The notes under the pieces are model-generated. The model saw only the letters and a program-made list of their open reading frames with translations, searched no databases and was not told the origin of the DNA. DNA of 64,000 nucleotides, from NCBI GenBank assembly GCA_016714895.1, contig JADKBV010000013.1, positions 62,001-126,000 of the forward strand. Direction: 5' to 3'. Source of the DNA: Saprospiraceae bacterium. GTDB taxonomy: Bacteria > Bacteroidota > Bacteroidia > Chitinophagales > Saprospiraceae. A program made the translations under genes and the position numbers. Shown piece by piece: positions 54,549 through 64,000 of the stretch (positions within the stretch are counted from its first letter, which is position 1; each line of letters opens with the position of its first letter).

Positions 54549-55202
54549 TTGAATACATCCTTTACATTTGATATTTCAGGGGTCCCCGTCCGTTTATTGC
54601 AGGAAAAGCGATGTTTATTCCTGAAGTCAATACGCTGGTGATTTCTGATCTTCATATCGGGAAAACAGCTTACTTCCGTAAAAAAGGTATAGCCCTACCC
54701 TTTTCCGAAAAGGATAAAACAATAAAAAATCTGAACTTGCTGATTGAAAAACTAAAACCGGAGACCCTGATTTTTTTGGGCGATTTGTTTCATTCTTTTG
54801 ACGAAAGTATCATTCCGCAATAGAGAATTGTCTGTCTGATTTTCCGGAGATACAATCCATTTTCGTCAAAGGAAACCACGATGTTTTTCCCGAAAGGGTA
54901 TATCAAAACCTGAAACTGACCATAACGGAAACCTGGTATTACAAAAATCTGATGTTTACCCACGAACCGATGGAAACCATCGAAGAAGGAAAATATAATA
55001 TTGCGGGCCATATTCATCCGGCTGTAAGGTGACCGGCAAAGGTCGTCAAAGCATGCGGCTGCCCTGTTTTTATTTCGGAAAATCACTTGCTCTGTTGCCT
55101 GCTTTTGGTTATTTTACCGGAGCAAAAACCATTACACCTTCCAAAGGGGGAACATGTTTTGTGTTGGGTGATGGATTGATATTTCCGATGCATAATCCGT
55201 AG
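54549..55202 (+). pseudogene. pdeM: PdeM-type DNA-repair metallophosphoesterase, frameshifted
   Basis: The conceptual protein of about 217 residues is a calcineurin-like phosphoesterase of the ligase-associated PdeM family. Metal motifs are readable: LVISDLHIGK, LIFLGDLFHSF, FVKGNHDVFPERV, MFTHEPME and IAGHIHPAV. The tail RLPCFYFGKSLALLPAFGYF then TGAKTITPSKGG is characteristic. Frame changes are needed near 54612 (one A missing in an A run before the ATG at 54611), near 54822 (TAG) and near 55030. The likely start is TTG near 54549. Relatives act with a DNA ligase and helicase in repair; those partners are not in the window. Confidence 0.8.
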
Positions 55203-55222
55203 CCAAAGACGTGACTGTATCT

Positions 55223-56554
55223 TTATGCTTTCAACATTTTGTAGACTTCCTCTTTGTCTCATTCCTGCCCCGGATAGATATTCCGGGCATATTGCATGAG
55301 CAGTGTGCCTGGTCTCTGGCTTTGTCCATAGCCGTTTTGTAAGGCAGGTCTTCTCTGAAGGTCACCATGCTGTATTTGCTGAAATAGTCGGGAAAGTTTT
55401 GTTCGAGATCCAGTTCTATCCTCCTTTTCAGGCAAAACCGGGTCTGCCGTAGCTGCTTTCATTTCGTAAAAATTGTCGACAGCCAGGTCACCGATGGCAT
55501 CACCATTAACTTTTCTGGCTGTTTCATAAGCCGACAGAATATGGTTCCAGTCTCCCGGATATTGGTCCATACAGGCATCAAGGACGACACAATCTTCAAA
55601 TGAAGCATTCATCCCTTGTCCGTAAAACGGGACAACAGCATGGGCAGCGTCTCCCATCAGAGCCACTTTGCCATCTACCTGCCATGGAAAACATTTGATG
55701 GTACACAACGAACTGGTCGGATTTTCATAAAAATCTTCGATCAGATCAGGCATATGTTCGGTTGCAGAAGCAAAATACGTATCAAAAATTGTTTTATTTC
55801 TGTCGGACTATGCAGGTTGGCAAAACTTTTTTCTCCTTCGAAAGGCAGGAATAACGTCACCGTAAAACTACCGTCGAGATTTGGCAACGCTATCAACATA
55901 AAACCTTCTCTCGGCCATATGTGCAGGGCATTTTTTTCCAATCTGAATTCGCCGGACTCCGTTGCCGGAATGGTCAGTTCTTTATATCCGGTATCCAGAT
56001 AACTCTGGCTGTACTGAAAACGAAGGCCGCCACTTTGTCTCATCATCGCTTGTCCGACAGGCGGAAAGCGCCGTCTGTTCCGAGGGATAACTTCACCGGT
56101 GATGGTGGTTTCTTCATTGGTTTCGAGATTTTGACGGTAGCGACACCCCGGTCAAAATCGATATCCGAACATTCGTGGCGAAAAAAACGGTTTTACCTGT
56201 TTTTGTGCTTCATCCATCAGGAGGATATTCAGCCCTTTGCGGGAAATAGAATTGATGACTTCACCTTGTCTTCCGCTATAGGAAAAAAACTGTTGATTTC
56301 CTTTCAGGTCATGAATCATACGGCCTTGCATCGGGATGACCAGTTCCAATGCTTTTTCCCGCAGACCTACCATTTCCAGTCCTTTGAGGCCCCTGTCCGA
56401 AAGGGCGAGATTGATCGATCTTCCGCTCTCCGATTTTGGCATTGCGCATATCGGGTCTTTTTTCGTAGACATCAACCAAATATCCTTTCTGAGCCATGCG
56501 TAGCGCCATTAATGTGCCGCAGAGACCTGAACCGATGATGATAATGGAAGCCAT
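55223..56554 (-). pseudogene. kmo: Kynurenine 3-monooxygenase, frameshifted
   Basis: A conceptual protein of about 445 residues, an FAD-dependent hydroxylase converting kynurenine to 3-hydroxykynurenine. MASIIIIGSGLCGTLMALRM is the FAD-binding fold. GRSINLALSDRGLKGLE, IPMQGRMIHD and INSISRKGLNILLMDEAQ are family-specific, and VALMGDAAHAVVPFYGQGMN binds FAD further on. At least five frame changes are needed. At the 3' end an in-frame TGA (55259-55261) interrupts the final DKEEVYKMLKA. No other kynurenine-pathway gene is nearby. A -7 box lies upstream at 56577. Confidence 0.85.
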
Positions 56555-56576
56555 AGGTGATTTATTTTTCGAATGA

Positions 56577-56584
56577 CAAAGGTA
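56577..56584 (-). promoter_or_regulatory. -7 box for kmo
   Basis: On the minus strand this reads TACCTTTG, 22 bases before the ATG at 56554. It matches TAnnTTTG exactly. Confidence 0.6.
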
Positions 56585-56997
56585 GTAAAAATTGTTATTA
56601 AAAAATGTGGGTAAAATGGGAAAAGTACATGTAAATACAGAACCCTGTACAAACAAAATGTTTTGCCCTTCCACCTGAATCCCCAACAACCTATCAAGGG
56701 CTGGGGATGTCTGACCAAATAAAAATTAAAAGATTGAGTAGATGGTTCCCATTTGTAAAAGCATTTCCTTATGCACCCTGGGTATTCAAATCCCATTTCC
56801 GGTTCAATACCAAAATATAAACACTACCTTTTGCCATCTTTGTATTGGCGGCGGAGTTACGCTGTTGTAACCAACAGATGAAAACTGGCGCCTTGTTTTC
56901 ATTAGCGAAAGCTCTATATCTTGCCAAACAACATGTTATATTTAAAAATGTATTTATTCTTCGTTTTGACAATTTAAGAAGAAGATAATACAACAAA
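56585..56997. other. Intergenic region, nothing firmly recognised
   Basis: About 410 bases between kmo and the hybrid regulator. On the minus strand a short frame near 56836 reads MAKGSVYIL, which resembles the first strand of GIY-YIG nucleases, but the similarity stops at once and is not enough for a call. Confidence 0.3.
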
Positions 56998-59900
56998 CTA
57001 TAAGGAATTTCTCCATTCATGCGGCGTTACACCAAACTCTTGTTTGAAGACCTTGCCAAAGTAGCTGGGATCTGTAAACCCGCAGCTCATCGATATATTC
57101 TGGATGGTTTCGTCAGTTGTGCTCAATGTTCTTTTGCCTTCAGAAGGCGCAGGTGACGTATAAAAAGATTGGGCGACAAACCAATGAGCGCATTGAGTTT
57201 ACGTTGTACTTGTGAATACGACATAAACAAATTTTTGGCAAGCTGCTCCACACCAAAGTTTTCATCGGATAGGTGCGTTTCAATTTCTGACGCCACTTTT
57301 GACAAATTTATTTTCCAGCTGCGGAATAACAATATCATGATAAAGTGTTCCTTGTTCTTCACCAAGCATTTTTTCTGAAACAGACGGCAGCCCAATTCTG
57401 GTGGCGTAGGCTTTTTGCAGGATGATTCTTTGGTCTAACAATTTGCGTACACGCAAAGTAAGTTCATCCACATTAAATGGTTTTTCGAGGTAATCTTCAG
57501 CACCATACTCTATCCCTTCGAGCTTAGAGTCTTATATCTGCTTTGGCAGTAAGCATGATGATAGGTATATGGCTCGTGCGCCTCGTCCAAACGCAGATTT
57601 CGGGTCATTTCAAAACCGTCCATAAACGGCATCATAACATCTGTGATGATGAGATCAGGAATGAGTTCTCTGGCGATATCCAAACCTTCCTGTCCGTCTT
57701 TGCCGACAGCCAGACGGTAATCATGGAGACAACTTGCCGTATAGGCCACCACATCAGCATTGTCTTCTACCAGAAGGATCAGCTCTTTGTCCGGGTTGGT
57801 TTGGTTTTGATAATCAACACTTGTTTTTTGATATGTATCGTCTACCGGCGTTATCATGTTTACCGGAGGTTTTGGGGTTGTTGTTTCTTCCACATAATCT
57901 GTGATCATTTCAAGCGGCAGGGTGACTGTAAATTCTGTACCTATTTTGGATCCCGTAGGCGGGGCTTTAACTGAAATCCTGCCGTTCATAAGTTGAACCA
58001 ATTCTTTTGTCAGTGCCCGTCCGATGCCTGTACCTTCAGCATGACGGGTATGCGTACTGTCAATCTGGTAAAATCTGTCAAAGATATGGTGTTGCTGACT
58101 TTCCGGTATACCTTTGCCTGTGTCCTTGACTTTGATACACAGATGATGATCATTGTCCAGAGAGATAGAGAGATAAATGTCTCCTTTTTTTGAGGTAAAT
58201 TTTAAGGCATTGGACAATAAATTGGAGACTATCTGGCGGATTTTTTCTTCATCATATTTTACATACATCGTATCGATAGAAGAAAGATAATGCATTTTTT
58301 ATCCTGACTTTCTGCTACCGAGTGAAATGATTCTATGATGTAACGAATAAAATTAATAACGTCACCATGGACAAGATGTAACCTCCATTTTGCCGGCTTC
58401 CAGTTTTGACAATCCAACATTTCATTGACCAGACGCAGCAGGTTATTTCCGTTGCGTTCGATCATATCCAGACCATTGTCGAGGTGATCGGCTGCAGACC
58501 GCCTTATATGTTGCACCATTCCCAGGATGACGGTGAGAGTGTCCGAAATTCATGGGTCATATTGGTACGCAGGTCCGTTTTGACCTTGTCGAGTTCTTTG
58601 ATCCGAAGGGTTTCGTTTTGCTCAAATTGCAGTTGCGAAGCCATCCTGGTTTGTTCGAGTTTGTATTTGTAAAAGCACGGATGCCGTAAAAACAAGGATT
58701 ACTGCATACAACAGATAGGCATAACACGAGGCATACCACGGCGGCAGGATGTGGATGGTGAGTTCTTTTACCTTTTCATTCCAAATCCCTAAACTGTTGC
58801 TGCCTTGTACCCTGAATGTACGTACCGGCCGGCAAGTGCGGAATACGTGACGCTTCTCCTGTTGCCTATTTCCAACCAATCATCATCAATTCCGACCAAT
58901 TGATACCTGTATTTTATCTGTTCAGGCGCTCTGAAATCCAACGACGAAAACTCCAGGGTAAATACATCCTGATCGTGATGTAAAGTGATGGCTGCGTAAA
59001 TTCAATCGCTTGTTGTAAGATTTTACTTTCATCATTTGGTTTACCACCTGATTACCGACTATAAGTTTGGTGATAAATATATCGGGTACTATCGTATCAA
59101 TCAATATTTCCGCAGGATCAAAAAATGTTGAGTCCGTTGATACCACCAAAAGCCAGGTGACCATTTGCCAGCTTGGCATAAGCATCTGTATTAAATCGGC
59201 AGCCTGCAGTCCTGCTACTTCGGTAAAGTGGCGGATTTCAAAATTACCTTTGCGATCCGTACTGCCCAAAATACAGAAAAGACCATTGTTGGTGCTGCCC
59301 CAAATATTTCCTTTATCATCCAGAATGCCATAAACGGTATTGTCACACAGACCTTGATTTACGGTGATATGTCTGACCTTCTGATGATTTTTCCATCAGA
59401 TTGAGCCCACCCCCTTTAGTACCTCCTATCCATAACAAATTCTGATCTATCGGATCCTCCAGGAAGGTACTTACGTTATTATTATTGAGCGATGTTTTAT
59501 TGTTTGGGTCATTGCTATACCACGTGATTTCACGAGCCGTTGTTAAAATATTTTTACTCTCAATTTTTGCAAACCTTCCTGAGTGCCTATCCAAACCGTC
59601 CCGCTGTTGTCATTATAGAGCGCTGTCGTATAATTATCCAAACTAAGTTTTTTTTCAACCCGGTTGTTTATATTAAATTCTTTGAATTGACCATTTTTCG
59701 GATCAAAAACAGCAAAAAAACCATTAAATCCCCCGATCCAGAGGCGACCATTCTCATCCTGAATGATATGTTGTTCATGGCGTAAGTCCCTTAAAATCTA
59801 CCGGATATATTTTATTTTGTTTCGTAGTCAGGTTGATTTGTTCTAAAAAACAATGGTAGATGATGTTCCGTCGATTCTTTTGTCAGCCAAAAGACCTTTT

Positions 59901-61120
59901 CAGAAATAAAATTGTCTTTGACCAACGGGTTATGCTTGAAGCCAGACATTGTTGATCAGATTACCCTGAGCATCAATTTTAAAATCTCCGCCCCAAATTT
60001 GTACGTACAGGTTGTTTTGAGGATCTGACTGGATTTTTCTAAGACTTTTACCTTTGCCAGATGATTAAATTTTTCGGATTCAAAAGAATATTTCCGCAAA
60101 CCATGGCCATTGAGACCCAATCCATACCAAACCGGTTCTGTCTTTTAAATATTTTATTAGCGGGTCCGTTTTTATCACTGGCGATAATCACCTTTTCAGG
60201 AATGAGTGATTGACCTTTTTTTGCCATGTTGAACATCAAAATATCAAGAAAACCCAAAGAATTATTGACCTCCACAATCGCCCGTTGTCTTTTCAGAACA
60301 TATCCCGTGTGACCATTAAAAACAGGTTTGGAAAACGTGGGATAAACATTGATGCCGTCAAACAGACGGACGTATTCATTTCCAAACCAAACACCCGCCA
60401 TCTTCATTTTTTTATAATCTGAAGCCCGAAAGGTTTTGTGTTTTTTGTAATGTAAATTGATACGTTTTTCGTTAAAACGATATAAGCTTTCATCAACATT
60501 TATACCAGGTAATGCTTTTTGCGTCCGTATATATTATTTCATTGCGGTAATTACCGGGGTTGGAATGAGTTTTTAGGTTTGTTGATGTGTTCAATTTTAT
60601 TCCGCCTTCATTTTCGAAAAAAATCATCCGAAGGGTGACGATATCAAAACAACATGAGATGTATTGACCAAAAACGACCATCGGCCAATTCTGTAATCTG
60701 TTCTTCGACTTTGTTGCCACTCAGGCTGTTTGGATTTTTAGCATCGTGAAAATCCGGTAAAATCTTTCGTTTTTTATCAAAATATTGAGCCCATGGTCGC
60801 TCCCGACCCAAATGCGGCCTTTTTGTCTTCATAAAGATATAAGGTAGCATTGTCGAGAGATAGAATAAGGGTCAAAAAAAAGCGTCGTGGCTGTACACCT
60901 TAAAAAAGTATCCGTCATAACGATTCAGTCCTGCTTTGGTCGTCATCCAAAGAAAACCATCCCTGCATTGTATGATGTCCCAGATATACCCCTGCGATAG
61001 CCCCTGAGCGGTGGAGAGGGTTTCGTATTTGAACTGTCCGAATGCGGAACTACTTATCAACATACAGATTATGGTGAAACAGCGGGCAATAGATATAATA
61101 TAAACGAGGCGAAATATCAT
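56998..61120 (-). pseudogene. One-protein hybrid two-component regulator (Reg_prop/HK/REC/AraC), many frameshifts
   Basis: A conceptual protein of about 1370 residues in the usual hybrid two-component order. A signal peptide (MIFRLVYIISIARCFTIICM) leads to periplasmic two-component propeller repeats ('YIWDIIQCRDGFLWMTTKAG'). A Y_Y_Y-like strand region and one membrane helix (near 58720) follow, then HisKA (NMTHEFRT, phospho-acceptor His), HATPase ('KIRQIVSNLLSNALKFTSKK', DTGKGIPES), a receiver domain (LILLVEDNADV, LIITDVMMPFMDGFEM with phospho-acceptor Asp) and an AraC DNA-binding domain (VEQLAKNLFMSYSQVQRKLN). More than ten indels are needed. Such regulators sense glycans or other nutrients in the periplasm. 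No adjacent utilisation locus is recognisable. Confidence 0.85.
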
Positions 61121-61302
61121 GAGCTAAAGATACATCAAGTTGACCTTAATCATGAGCAAAAAAACATAACTAAATGACTGATAAGATCCCAAAATGCTCA
61201 GATTTTACGGTAAATGCCTCAGATTTTTGGTACGAAAGATAAAATGTTTTGGTTTTTGCCTTTTGCACGAAATGTCCCCGGCACTGTGAGGGATTACGTT
61301 CC

Positions 61303-61310
61303 TAACTTTG
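61303..61310 (+). promoter_or_regulatory. -7 box for the NTF2-like gene
   Basis: TAACTTTG matches TAnnTTTG. The ATG lies 51 bases downstream at 61362. Confidence 0.5.
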
Positions 61311-61361
61311 TGGTGTTATTAAACACAAAAAATCATCATTTAACCAGCTTAAAATCTTAAC

Positions 61362-61839
61362 ATGGTGTTTTTAACATCTGGTAGCGATATTTTCTGTATT
61401 TTTTTTTTCTACCATAGGTATGTCACAAACTACGCTGAAGTATCGTTTGCCGAAAACTAAATGCTGATGCAGATATTAAAATAGTCGGTGATTTTGTAAA
61501 AAGTCTGGTATCCGGAGATCTGGACAAAGCCAAATCACTCATGGACCTGATTACATCGGCCTTGAAGCCCAACCTTCTGCCAATGTAGAAAAACTGCTTT
61601 CTTTGGCGAACTATAAAGGACAATCAGACCGCAATAAGGTTAGATTTGTAACTAACAGACACACAGGTATTGTCAGGGGTATTCAAAGGTGAATGGGTGT
61701 CTTTTGGGGCAATTACACTTTTACAAATGGAAGGGAGTGCGTTTTCCATTTCAGCTCACTGCCAAAGTCGCAGATGGTAAAATTATGGGTTCTCAAATAT
61801 TACTTTGACAATTTTGTAGCAACACAATTGGGATTTTGA
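61362..61839 (+). pseudogene. Secreted NTF2/SnoaL-like protein, frameshifted
   Basis: Conceptual pieces give a hydrophobic signal-like start (MVFLT...), then AEVSFAEN, KIVGDFVKSLVSGDLDKAKS, LEAQPSANVEKLLS, ANYKGQSDRNK, MGVFWGNYTFTNGREC and 'LKYYFDNFVATQLGF'. The pattern of a helical start followed by strands with W and Y resembles NTF2-like (SnoaL-type) proteins. At least four frame changes are needed. No catalytic role can be assigned. A second decayed secreted-protein gene follows at 61986. Confidence 0.55.
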
Positions 61840-61985
61840 AGTTGACACCATCGGGATGGGCACCAAAATCGCAGCAATTACTATCTGTTTTTGAGTCAGA
61901 CTAATCTTGTCAATGAAATTTGAAGTGTATCATTATTCAAAATTAATTTAAAAAATCAATATTTAACCAACAAAAATCTTTTAAC

Positions 61986-62694
61986 ATAAAGACAGCATTT
62001 TTTAACATCAACCTTGGTAGTTTTTATTTTATTTTCTGCTTCCTTGAATGTGTATCCCAGGCACAAGGCCCGCACGGTGAAGTAAGGTGTAAAAACATTG
62101 CCGAAGCTATGAATGAAAGTTTCTGATCATTGCCGAAAACATCAAAAAAACTTACCGATGGAAGAGTAGCCAATGGGACCATCGCCCATAGCAATTATAC
62201 CGCAGAACATTACCGCATTAGCGCGTATGGTTTTTAATTATGCACTTCCTGTTTTACCGCAGCGGTATCGAAATGAAAGCCGAAGTACCTGGGGTGTTGG
62301 TTTCAAAGGGATAGGCGTAAAAAGAATCAAAACTTTTTTACTTCATTAAACAATGGCGGAAGGACCACAGCGCACAATCTTTTGCTACCTATGAGTGGGG
62401 GCGTAGGATCAAAACAAGTTGTGCCGGGTGAGCATGTGCGCATGCCCAGCGAATGTCAGGAAGGCAATAAGCCATGATAAATATGAAAACTGTTGGAAAC
62501 ACAAAAGCTGAAGAAGGGTGGCGGTGTATTAAACTAGGGAACTAAAAAGTTTAATCAACTTGGAAACGCCCCTATCGGATTAACATCGATGAAAGTGACC
62601 TGCAGTTGATTTTACCTTTGCTACCGTTGATCAGGCATTGTCATGGGCAAGTGGAAAAGCCAAGATGACCATTGAATACAAAAGTATAAGCTAA
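61986..62694 (+). pseudogene. Decayed secreted-protein gene of unknown family
   Basis: A signal-peptide-like frame (KTAFFNINLGSFYFIFCFLE then CVSQAQ) runs into GPHGEVRCKNIAEAMNESF, after which the frame breaks. The expected Met codon reads ATA (61986-61988). A later piece, FATVDQALSWASGKAKMTIE then YKS, ends at TAA 62692-62694. Intermediate pieces include SGGVGSKQVVPGEHVRMPSE. At least six indels are needed. No family was recognised. Confidence 0.45.
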
Positions 62695-62896
62695 GGATGA
62701 TATGAGCAATTTTTCAACTTCATAAGTTGAATGTGAACTGAGGTCATGGTTCTCAGGTTTGGGAGATTTGTTAGATATCACGGATTAGAAAGTGAATTTG
62801 ATTTTGTTTGTGAGTTTTGCCAAGAGTGAAACCTGACATTTTTTAGATAAAAAAATTATATCAAAGGGAGTGGATGATGGTCGTCGGCTTAATTCT

Positions 62897-62924
62897 AAAC
62901 GGGTCAACTTTAATTGACCCGTTT
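62897..62924. terminator. Hairpin, possible bidirectional terminator
   Basis: AAACGGGTCAA pairs perfectly with TTGACCCGTTT (11 bp, 6-base loop). A T run (CTTTTTT) lies eight bases downstream on the plus strand, so termination is plausible for plus-strand transcripts. Confidence 0.5.
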
Positions 62925-62935
62925 AAGGTACTTTT

Positions 62936-63997
62936 TTAAATAATACCTTCAACTATACCCCTTGCTTCAACGCTCTCTCTTATAAAGAAAATCCACTGAT
63001 AATGCTCAACATCCATATCAATAATCTCTGGAAGGCTACAATTTTGTTGCCTTGAGGTTATCCACAGAAGCGCATCAAAATGATGCGTTCCACTCAGTGA
63101 GAAAGTCTTCCTGTTTCCGTTGTTCCAAAACTTTTTCAAAATAGTCTTTTGGCGCTTTATTCCCAACTTACATATTGATTTCAGATTGCATATAAACACA
63201 ATTAGCAATCTACTACAGTTATACTTCTGTCCGGTCCGTGTTTCTTGAGATAATCCTTTTTTATGAAATAAATGATGGATGTCTCCCTAAAAACTGAAAT
63301 CAGATGCCCAGCAAGAACATCTCTCTTTCGGACAAAAAGCCGCTTATCATTGGCTTCCTTGCGTGCCAGGCTTAACTTAATGGACTACAATGGAGAGAAA
63401 ATATCCAATTGTTGCGTATGCCGCAGTCCAAAATGCACATCTGATAGTTCTCCATCTTCTTTTCTTTGATATAATCGTCAAAGATTTATGCTTCTTTGTT
63501 GGTGTAAAATCAAAAAAACGATTCCGGTAATCCTAGAATATCTTCCGTAAGAATAAATTTCACAAACCATTTTCTGACAGGACTTTCTATGTAACACTGG
63601 ATACATTCATTTCCTAATTTTTTTTTATAAGGTACGGTAAGCAAATTGAGTGCATTCTGAGATCTGATCATCTTGAAGCAGGGATCCGGCGGCGAACAAT
63701 TGTAACATCGAAGGCTTCATAAGATTGGTCTCGTTTATGAAGTTTGGCATTTTCATTTTTAATTATTTGAGGCAAAGAGGCTGTCCCAACTTTATCATCT
63801 TTGTATTGATTACGGTTTCTGCCAGAACGCAAACTCTGCAGGTCGGATGATCGGCCTCTGCTAGAATTGAAAAGGAAAAATTGCGCTGCTACCCTGATCG
63901 AATCTGTGTCCGGTCGTATCAAATCTTGTTTTTTCAGTTTTAAGTAAGGTTTTGAAAAAAAAATCTCTGTTTTGTGTTCCCTGATAATTCTCGACAT
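62936..63997 (-). pseudogene. Unrecognised, fragmented coding sequence reaching the window end
   Basis: Minus-strand open pieces include 63668-63997 (109 codons from MSRIIREHKTEIFFS) and 62936-63208 (90 codons ending VEARGIVEGII), with 'LYKKKLGNECIQCYIESP' and VRKWFVKFILTED readable between them in other frames. The composition looks coding and the pieces are collinear, so one or two genes with several indels are likely. No family was recognised. The piece at the right edge may continue beyond the window. Confidence 0.35.
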
Positions 63998-64000
63998 GTT

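Noticed and set aside
56769..56870. GIY-YIG nuclease start (MAKGSVYIL)
   Set aside because: Only nine residues look right; the next segment lacks the YIG strand and the catalytic Arg.

Overview
The window comes from a member of the Bacteroidota, most likely in or near the Saprospiria. The evidence is type IX secretion (T9SS) sorting domains, a gliding-motility-type C-terminus, SprB-like repeats, very large cysteine-rich HYR-like proteins, and many TAnnTTTG -7 promoter boxes followed closely by ATG, with few clear Shine-Dalgarno sequences. This placement is inference from gene content; the window has no rRNA.

Layout. 0-8.5 kb holds housekeeping and envelope genes: a CDGSH protein, tRNA-Arg, triosephosphate isomerase, a small outer-membrane protein, a TMTC-like membrane protein overlapping dprA, a lipoprotein alpha-amylase, a glycosyltransferase fossil and an EamA transporter. 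At 8.6-10.2 kb a CoA-disulfide-reductase/rhodanese gene is cut by one in-frame TAG. From 10.7 to 30.3 kb lies a block of surface-protein genes. It contains a 1264-aa cohesin-like/SprB-repeat/type-B T9SS protein and two giant paralogues (about 1624 and 2043 aa), each carrying HYR-like modules, a dockerin-like pair, a cohesin-like domain and a type-A T9SS signal. A methyltransferase, a transporter, a polyprenol-phosphate mannosyltransferase and a glutaredoxin-like protein sit between them. 31-50.2 kb is ordinary core genome: a TPR lipoprotein, metG, a Fur-family regulator, a fused E1 2-oxoacid dehydrogenase, a sugar isomerase-like protein, a dihydroorotase-like pseudoenzyme, a BatA-like protein, ald, fhs, a WG-repeat/TonB protein, a VOC/transglutaminase-like fusion and a UMF1-type transporter.

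From about 50.3 kb to the end almost every recognisable gene is broken by several one-base indels: a Crp/Fnr regulator, two copies of a DUF2683/YoeB-type toxin-antitoxin module, an XRE-ImmA/IrrE plus PIN pair, pdeM, kynurenine 3-monooxygenase, a one-protein hybrid two-component regulator and several secreted-protein genes. The change is abrupt. It may mean either a decaying genomic island or locally unpolished sequence, since several losses fall in homopolymer runs.

The most interesting candidate system is the cohesin/dockerin set at 10.7-30.3 kb. Dockerin-like and cohesin-like domains occur together in non-enzymatic, T9SS-exported giants, with a third cohesin-like protein nearby. This suggests a self-assembling extracellular scaffold rather than a classical cellulosome. 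All three transcripts appear to have long leaders with strong stem-loops.
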